Below are positions 59,305 through 64,000 of a DNA stretch of 64,000 nucleotides, piece after piece. Position 1 is the stretch's first letter, and every line of letters begins with the position of its first letter. Both the position numbers and the translations under genes were made by a program. The DNA comes from CAZMBI01 sp964564675 (GTDB taxonomy: Bacteria; Pseudomonadota; Alphaproteobacteria; Rickettsiales; UBA3002): NCBI GenBank assembly GCA_964564675.1, contig CAZMBI010000003.1:1-64000 (forward strand). The letters run 5' to 3'. The notes beneath the pieces are model-generated. The model was given only the letters and a program-made list of their open reading frames with translations, was not told the DNA's origin and ran no database searches.

Positions 59305-60411
59305 CTAGAATGCCAATTGCGTACCCAGGATGAACAGCGTGCCATCGTTTTCGTTGGCAGCACCCGGGGTTTCGAAATCATACAGGCTGAGTTCGGCATA
59401 CGGGGTCAGGCCCGGAGCCAGCTTGTAGTCAGCACCGAAGACCAGGTTGCTGAAATCGTTATCACCGGCGCCGGTTTCAAACGACGAATCCAGCCAGGTA
59501 GCGGACACACCGAACGGGCCACCTTCATAAGCCGCCCCAAGGGTGTAGTAGTCGGACTCATTGTCCGAGCCCTGCGCCTGCAGGCTGTCGTCCCAGTCGC
59601 TGTACGAAGCAGCCACTTTGAAGCCTTCGTAACCGACATGCGCACCGATCACCCATGCGTTGAGGTCTTCAACACCGGTATCACCGTCTGCGAAGGTGTA
59701 CACACCGGCAACACCCAGATTCACGCGATCGAACTCGTTCTCATAGTTCACACCGATATCGAACGCATCGCCGCCCAGACCGCCGACTTCGCTGCGGGTA
59801 ACGGTCTGACCACGATCCGACAGATCCGGAGCATAGGACAGGCCTACCTGGAAGCCCGAGAAGCGGGGCGAATAATAGGTAATTTTGTTATTATTTACCA
59901 GGGTCTCATCATTCAGAATGGCGGTGTTACCATGCTCAACCGGCAGCGCAGCGTTACGGATGTAGCTCTGACCATTTGGGTTAGCAAAATAGCTCCAGGC
60001 GCCGTTAATACCGCCGGTTGCTACCGCGATATTGTCGGCATCGATACCCATGGTCGAACCGGCACCTTCGTTCGAACCCAGCTCAAAGCGGCCCCAGCCG
60101 CCATCCAGGTAAACATAAGTGCGTGATGCGTTTATACCTTCACCGTCCGCATCACCGGTCACGTCTGCTTCCAGATCGATGACCGCACCATAACCCAGAC
60201 CGCTGTCGGACTTCCCGTCCACGCGAATGCTGACTTCGGTATCGTTACGGAAGCCATATTCGCGCTGGTTTTGATCCAGATCATCATCCACAAAACCGGC
60301 TTGGAAGTCGATGAAACCACCAACCGTTACTTTCGGAGTCTCAGCGGAAGCAGATGCCGCCAGCAGTGCTGCGCCGACAAGACCAGTTGTACCAAGAAGA
60401 ATATTTTTCAT
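59305..60411 (-). CDS. Outer-membrane porin
   Basis: A 368-residue trimeric-type general porin (porin family 4). The signal peptide ends SASAE, the mature chain begins TPKVTVGGFIDFQAGF, and alternating strands with aromatic girdles run to the C-terminal FILGTQLAF, whose final Phe is the barrel-assembly signal. An acidic constriction-loop-like part (GSNEGAGSTMGIDADNIAVA) is visible. ATG 60411 has AAGGA eight bases ahead and starts the signal peptide; the start at 60501 would add unlikely residues. Codon choice is strong and the terminator is perfect, which fits a highly expressed gene. Confidence 0.92.
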   Translation of the reverse strand: MKNILLGTTGLVGAALLAASASAETPKVTVGGFIDFQAGFVDDDLDQNQREYGFRNDTEVSIRVDGKSDSGLGYGAVIDLEADVTGDADGEGINASRTYVYLDGGWGRFELGSNEGAGSTMGIDADNIAVATGGINGAWSYFANPNGQSYIRNAALPVEHGNTAILNDETLVNNNKITYYSPRFSGFQVGLSYAPDLSDRGQTVTRSEVGGLGGDAFDIGVNYENEFDRVNLGVAGVYTFADGDTGVEDLNAWVIGAHVGYEGFKVAASYSDWDDSLQAQGSDNESDYYTLGAAYEGGPFGVSATWLDSSFETGAGDNDFSNLVFGADYKLAPGLTPYAELSLYDFETPGAANENDGTLFILGTQLAF

Positions 60412-60474
60412 AGTAAAATCCTTTTCTTTCAAGCACTTATTAACATAATTGTTAATGAGGTTGTTATTAACAAG
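60412..60474 (-). promoter_or_regulatory. Porin leader with two A+T-rich palindromes
   Basis: ATTAACA-TAAT-TGTTAAT (60439-60456) and TTGTTA-T-TAACAA (60461-60473) are perfect inverted repeats just upstream of the porin ribosome site. They share the GTTAAT/ATTAAC half. They may bind a regulator or fold in the mRNA leader. A possible -10 box, GATAAT on the minus strand, lies at 60504-60509. Confidence 0.45.
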
Positions 60475-60677
60475 GCGCACATGTCTTTGCGTGTGCTCCA
60501 AGCATTATCTATCACAACGGGGGGTATGGGTGGCAAGCCGGCAAATAGTAAATCTCTCCTCTGTTGCTTCTTTTGACCCTCTATGTTGCAGATTAGCCAC
60601 AAGCCGGGCGCGGCGATTTTGCCCCCGTTGCTCTTGCCATTGATCCGCAATTACCCCATACCATTCATTTAGATCCC

Positions 60678-61346
60678 ATGGCATTTCACGAACAGTTTCA
60701 GCGCATTCATCAAGATCTGGTCAACGCCTGCGAGGCGTCGCCGCTGCGCCCCGCTCCGCCGACGGTGATCGCAGTGAGCAAACAACAGCCGAGCGCGCGC
60801 ATACAGGAGGCGCTGGCCGCCGGCCATCGTCACTTCGGCGAAAACCGCGTGCAGGAGGCGCGGGCGCGCTGGCCGGAGCTGAAATCGCTTTATGACGGGG
60901 TGATGCTGCATCTGATTGGCCCGCTACAGTCAAACAAAGTGCGCGAGGCCATGGCTTTATTCGACGTCATCCACACGGTGGACAGGGCCCGCCTGGCCGA
61001 CGCCCTGCGCGCGGAAAGCGCACGTCAGGGACGGACGCCGGCCTGTTTGATTCAGGTTAATACCGGCGAAGAAGCCCAGAAATCGGGTGTAACACCCGAT
61101 CAGCTCGCGACGTTGCTGGCGCATTGCCGCGCGATCGGGCTGGCCATTGAGGGGCTGATGTGCATTCCGCCTGCAAACGAGCCGCCCGCGCCGCATTTCG
61201 CTTTATTACATAAACTGGCTGAAGAGCACGGGCTGCAGACGCTGAGTATGGGCATGAGTGGGGATTATGAAACCGCCGCGCGCTTTGGGGCAAGCTATGT
61301 GCGCATCGGTACGGCGCTGCTCGGCGCGCGCCCGGGTGCGGCATAA
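60678..61346 (+). CDS. YggS/PROSC-family PLP-binding protein
   Basis: A 222-residue alanine-racemase-fold protein that keeps pyridoxal phosphate in balance. The PLP lysine is K35 in VIAVSKQQPSARIQEAL, followed by HRHFGENRVQEARARW and HLIGPLQSNKVREAM. The C-terminus has LSMGMSGDYETAARFGASYVRIG. These positions match the family in order and spacing. No ribosome site precedes the ATG, and the upstream 200 bases hold no other gene. Confidence 0.92.
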   Translation: MAFHEQFQRIHQDLVNACEASPLRPAPPTVIAVSKQQPSARIQEALAAGHRHFGENRVQEARARWPELKSLYDGVMLHLIGPLQSNKVREAMALFDVIHTVDRARLADALRAESARQGRTPACLIQVNTGEEAQKSGVTPDQLATLLAHCRAIGLAIEGLMCIPPANEPPAPHFALLHKLAEEHGLQTLSMGMSGDYETAARFGASYVRIGTALLGARPGAA

Positions 61347-61355
61347 GATAACCGG

Positions 61356-62045
61356 CTAGTATTTCAGCTTGTCTGCCATTTCCTGGGCCATAATCAGCGC
61401 CTGACTCGGGCCGGACAGATGCTGGCTGACCTGCGCGCTTTCGGACTCGAACAGATCAAGCACGGCCTCGTAGGGATCTATCGCGCCGGACGTGTCGCGC
61501 CTGTCCTGTTGATTATCCGGCTGCGCGTTTAGCTGTGGCACCGCTAATTGCGGCAGGGCCTGTAATTGCTCAATCGGCGTGGGCTCGAGCAGGGCAGGGG
61601 GGGCTTCCGCCAGCGCCGCCTCGATTTGCGGCCCGGTCCGGGCTGCGGCTGCGGGTTCTCCCTCGAACAGATTCACAATCTGCGAGCCCAGCGATGCGCC
61701 GCTTTGCTGGGTGATGAGGGCATCGACCGCTGAGCCGACAAATCCGGGCACGCCGCCGAGCAGGCCACCGGCAATCAGTTTCGGACCGGGGGCAATGCTA
61801 TCGCCGGTAAGCTCGCGATAGATCGTGGAAACGCCGGGAATATGCTGCAGCGGATTGACCAGATCGAGCACGTCATCGAAGGTAAACCCGTCCTCGCCCC
61901 AAAAGGTGCCGTTGGCATTATCGCCCAGCGTCGCCTTTTGTATCGGCTTGCGCAGCCCGCTGTCATAGGCCTGATTGGCCGGCGCCGCCGGTTCGGGCCG
62001 GATGGTCAGGCTGGTAGCGGCGGGTGTGTTGAAATCAATAGCCAT
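61356..62045 (-). CDS. Unrecognised protein with a glycine-rich hydrophobic core, 229 residues
   Basis: No signal peptide is present. The N-terminus is polar (AIDFNTPAATSLTIRPEP). The middle contains FWGEDGFTFDDVLDLVNPLQ, then HIPGVSTIYRELTGDSIAPG and a glycine-rich stretch (LIAGGLLGGVPGFVGSAVDA), which may insert into a membrane. A Pro/Ala/Gln-rich linker and a helical tail (LIMAQEMADKLKY) follow. The middle looks like a conserved alphaproteobacterial module, but I cannot name it. ATG 62045 is chosen; ATG 62054 is equally possible. It lies between yggS (convergent) and atpC. Confidence 0.65.
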   Translation of the reverse strand: MAIDFNTPAATSLTIRPEPAAPANQAYDSGLRKPIQKATLGDNANGTFWGEDGFTFDDVLDLVNPLQHIPGVSTIYRELTGDSIAPGPKLIAGGLLGGVPGFVGSAVDALITQQSGASLGSQIVNLFEGEPAAAARTGPQIEAALAEAPPALLEPTPIEQLQALPQLAVPQLNAQPDNQQDRRDTSGAIDPYEAVLDLFESESAQVSQHLSGPSQALIMAQEMADKLKY

Positions 62046-62149
62046 AGCATACATTAATGCAAATTGCAGGCCAGCCCGCCGCTTCCTTTCAACCGTTTGG
62101 GAAATAATAATTTACCAGCGCCGGCACCATCACAGCGGCGTGTTTTTGC

Positions 62150-62548
62150 CTAGCGCAACGCTTCAGCCAGCGCTTCGGCCAGAAAGACCCGCTTTTCATA
62201 TTTGGCCTGATCGGCCGCCGCCGCCTGCGATAAGTCATGGCGGGCAATTTCCAGCTCTTTGTTGGCGGCCGCCAGATCAACGGCGGCCAGATCACGCGCA
62301 TGTTCGGCCAGAATCGTACAGCCCTCGGTGTTCACCTCGGCATAGCCGCTGGGAATAAAATAACGGATATCGCCGCCTTGCGCGTCGTGAACATGAACCA
62401 CGCCCGCGCGCACCATCGAAAAAAACGGGGCATGGCCGGGCAGCACGCCGAAATCGCCGAGCTCGCCGGGCACTTCGACCATGGCGACCGGCGCCGAGTG
62501 GGCGATGCTTTCGGGTGTTACTAATTCAAATGTCAGCGTATCGCTCAT
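62150..62548 (-). CDS. atpC: ATP synthase F1 subunit epsilon
   Basis: A 132-residue central-stalk subunit that couples rotation and inhibits idle hydrolysis. The N-terminal beta-sandwich shows LTFELVTPESIAHSAPVAMV, GELGDFGVLPGHAPFFSMVR and IPSGYAEVNTEGCTILAEHA. The C-terminal helices are present and rich in Ala and Glu. It follows atpD on the same strand, the usual last position in the atp operon, but with a 125-base gap. Confidence 0.93.
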   Translation of the reverse strand: MSDTLTFELVTPESIAHSAPVAMVEVPGELGDFGVLPGHAPFFSMVRAGVVHVHDAQGGDIRYFIPSGYAEVNTEGCTILAEHARDLAAVDLAAANKELEIARHDLSQAAAADQAKYEKRVFLAEALAEALR

Positions 62549-62673
62549 ACATCACACACCACTGGTTTAATCATCGTTGACGCTACTTAGCATGCTTTCT
62601 CTGTCTCCATAGGCATCTTTTCCATGTCCACACTATGGATTACTCCCAGCATAATCAGCAGAAAACCACTGCG
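62549..62673. other. Gap between atpD and atpC
   Basis: The gap holds 125 bases, long for this pair. It contains the inverted repeat CCATAG (62607-62612) and CTATGG (62633-62638) with a 20-base loop. I see no gene or clear terminator. Confidence 0.35.
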
Positions 62674-64000
62674 TCATGCCGCCGCCGCCAGCTTCTTGGC
62701 TTTCTCAACCGCCTCATCCATGGCGCCGATCATGTAGAAGGCCGCTTCCGGCAGGTCATCATATTTGCCGTCGACAATACCGCGGAAGCCGTCGATAGTA
62801 TCTTTCAGCGACACCAGCTTGCCCGGCGAGCCGGTAAATACTTCCGCCACATGGAACGGCTGGGAGAGGAAACGCTGGATTTTACGGGCACGGGCCACGA
62901 TCAGCTTATCCTCCTCGGACAGCTCGTCCATCCCCAAAATGGCGATGATATCCTGCAGCGATTTGTAGGTCTGCAGCACTTTCTGCACGTCGCGCGCGGT
63001 ATTGTAATGCGCCTCGCCGACCACGCGCGAATCGAGAATCCGCGACGTGGAATCGAGCGGATCCACCGCCGGATAAATCCCCAGCTCCGCCAGGCTGCGC
63101 GAGAGCACGGTCGTGGCATCCAGGTGAGCGAAGGTGGTTGCCGGCGCCGGGTCGGTCAGATCGTCGGCCGGAACGTAAACCGCCTGAATCGAAGTAATCG
63201 AGCCTTTCTTGGTCGAGGTAATCCGCTCCTGCAAGGCCCCCATATCGGTTGCAAGCGTCGGCTGATAGCCCACCGCAGAAGGGATGCGGCCAAGCAGCGC
63301 GGAGACTTCGGCACCGGCCTGGGTAAAGCGGAAGACGTTATCCATGAAGAACAGCACGTCCTGGCCACCTTCCTGGTCGCGGAAATATTCGGCCAGGGTC
63401 AACCCCGTCAGACCCACCCGCGCCCGCGCGCCAGGCGGCTCGTTCATCTGGCCATAGACCAGCGCCACCTTGGATTTGCTCAGATCTTCCTGGTTAATCA
63501 CGCCGGAGTCGATCATCTCGTGATACAAATCATTACCCTCGCGGGTACGCTCGCCGACACCGGCAAATACGGAAAACCCGCCATGCGCCTTGGCGATATT
63601 GTTGATCAGCTCCATGATCAGCACGGTTTTGCCCACGCCGGCACCGCCGAACAGGCCCACCTTACCACCCTTGGCGTAGGGAGCGAGCAGGTCGATCACC
63701 TTAATACCGGTTTCCAGCACCTGATCTTCCGTCGACTGATCGACAAACTCCGGCGCCTTCTGGTGAATGGCGCGGGTTTCCTCGGCGTTAACCGGGCCTT
63801 TTTCGTCGATCGGGTTGCCCACCACGTCGAGAATGCGCCCCAGCGTTTCGTTGCCCACCGCGGTAGCGATTGGCTGGCCGGTATCGACCACTTCCTGACC
63901 GCGCATGAGGCCGTCGGTGGAGTCCATGGCAATGGTGCGCACGCTGCTTTCTCCCAGGTGCTGCGCCACTTCAAGGACCAGTGTTTTGCCCTGATTGTCC
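62674..64000 (-). CDS. atpD: ATP synthase F1 subunit beta (partial, N-terminus beyond the window)
   Basis: The catalytic subunit of ATP synthase. The frame stays open to the right edge, where it reads DNQGKTLVLEVAQHLG, so the true start lies outside; the GTG at 63969 is an internal valine. The P-loop is GLFGGAGVGKTVLIMELINN. GERTREGNDLYHEM, VALVYGQMNEPPGARARVGL and the C-terminal DELSEEDKLIVARARKIQRF are diagnostic. The visible part is 441 residues, against a usual total of about 470. Confidence 0.97.
   Translation of the reverse strand, partial: DNQGKTLVLEVAQHLGESSVRTIAMDSTDGLMRGQEVVDTGQPIATAVGNETLGRILDVVGNPIDEKGPVNAEETRAIHQKAPEFVDQSTEDQVLETGIKVIDLLAPYAKGGKVGLFGGAGVGKTVLIMELINNIAKAHGGFSVFAGVGERTREGNDLYHEMIDSGVINQEDLSKSKVALVYGQMNEPPGARARVGLTGLTLAEYFRDQEGGQDVLFFMDNVFRFTQAGAEVSALLGRIPSAVGYQPTLATDMGALQERITSTKKGSITSIQAVYVPADDLTDPAPATTFAHLDATTVLSRSLAELGIYPAVDPLDSTSRILDSRVVGEAHYNTARDVQKVLQTYKSLQDIIAILGMDELSEEDKLIVARARKIQRFLSQPFHVAEVFTGSPGKLVSLKDTIDGFRGIVDGKYDDLPEAAFYMIGAMDEAVEKAKKLAAAA

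Noticed and set aside
60440..60455. Possible CtrA site (TTAA, spacer, TTAA) upstream of the porin
   Set aside because: The spacer is eight bases, not the seven of the CtrA consensus, and the repeat is better described as a palindrome.
60429..60650. A minus-strand frame of 73 codons upstream of the porin
   Set aside because: It would cover the porin promoter and palindromes, has no ribosome site and no family resemblance.
63967..63969. GTG as the start of atpD
   Set aside because: The frame remains open to the window edge with typical beta-subunit residues, so this codon is an internal valine.

Overview
The window is a gene-dense stretch of chromosome from a free-living, aerobic, Gram-negative alphaproteobacterium. 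The evidence is an alpha-type SspB, a giant (about 1,600-residue) NAD-glutamate dehydrogenase, a petABC cytochrome bc1 operon, the alphaproteobacterial lipoprotein families DUF3035 and DUF3576, a mnmE-mnmG-rsmG-parA-parB chromosome-partition locus with parS sites, and a site matching the Irr iron-control box. I cannot name the genus from the sequence. No tRNA, rRNA, CRISPR array, transposase or prophage gene was seen, and no gap between genes exceeds 300 bases.

Layout. 1-8.0 kb: sspB-tadA and a tiny membrane protein, the translation factor ettA, the mlaA-mlaC lipid-transport pair, and a metF-BON lipoprotein-gshB operon facing cysQ. 8.1-12.9 kb: the giant glutamate dehydrogenase. 13.1-27.4 kb: a long minus-strand chain with many overlapping starts and stops (CaCA exchanger, secF, ribF, lspA, DUF3035 lipoprotein, two M16 proteins, pgi, mutL, a WecA-like transferase, a CapD-like enzyme, purH). 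27.4-29.9 kb: murJ and uppP, two lipid-II cycle genes, convergent. 30-34.5 kb: petABC, then trmL-hemF on the other strand, with an Irr-box-like palindrome beside petA. 34.5-36.4 kb: an A+T-richer islet of two unrecognised genes. 36.4-39.6 kb: ampG, a PfkB-family kinase and kdsB. 39.8-47.8 kb: cytochrome c-nfeD-SPFH, then the yejABEF oligopeptide transporter. 48.8-59.2 kb: mnmE-mnmG-rsmG-parA-parB against DUF3576-leuS-lptE-holA. 59.3-64 kb: a porin with a clear terminator, a YggS-family protein, an unknown protein, and atpC plus the partial atpD.

Themes. Many genes serve the envelope: phospholipid transport (mlaA, mlaC), lipoprotein processing (lspA) and several lipoproteins, LPS supply and assembly (kdsB, lptE, CapD-like, WecA-like), peptidoglycan (murJ, uppP, ampG) and a porin. 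A second group is respiration and haem (petABC, hemF, cytochrome c, atpDC).

The most unusual signals lie below the gene level. (i) GC-rich palindromic elements read in frame inside three proteins, HemF, AmpG and UppP, with a related intergenic copy between gdh and purH; they resemble in concept the protein-invading palindromic elements of Rickettsia. (ii) Three parS sites, one abutting the mnmG start codon and two inside rsmG, both read as VPRGT. (iii) Genes whose -10 box sits 6-7 bases before the start codon, suggesting leaderless mRNAs. (iv) Tandem duplications of about 17 bases in three intergenic spaces. (v) An Irr-box-like site at petABC. (vi) lspA without a conventional start codon in the expected place.
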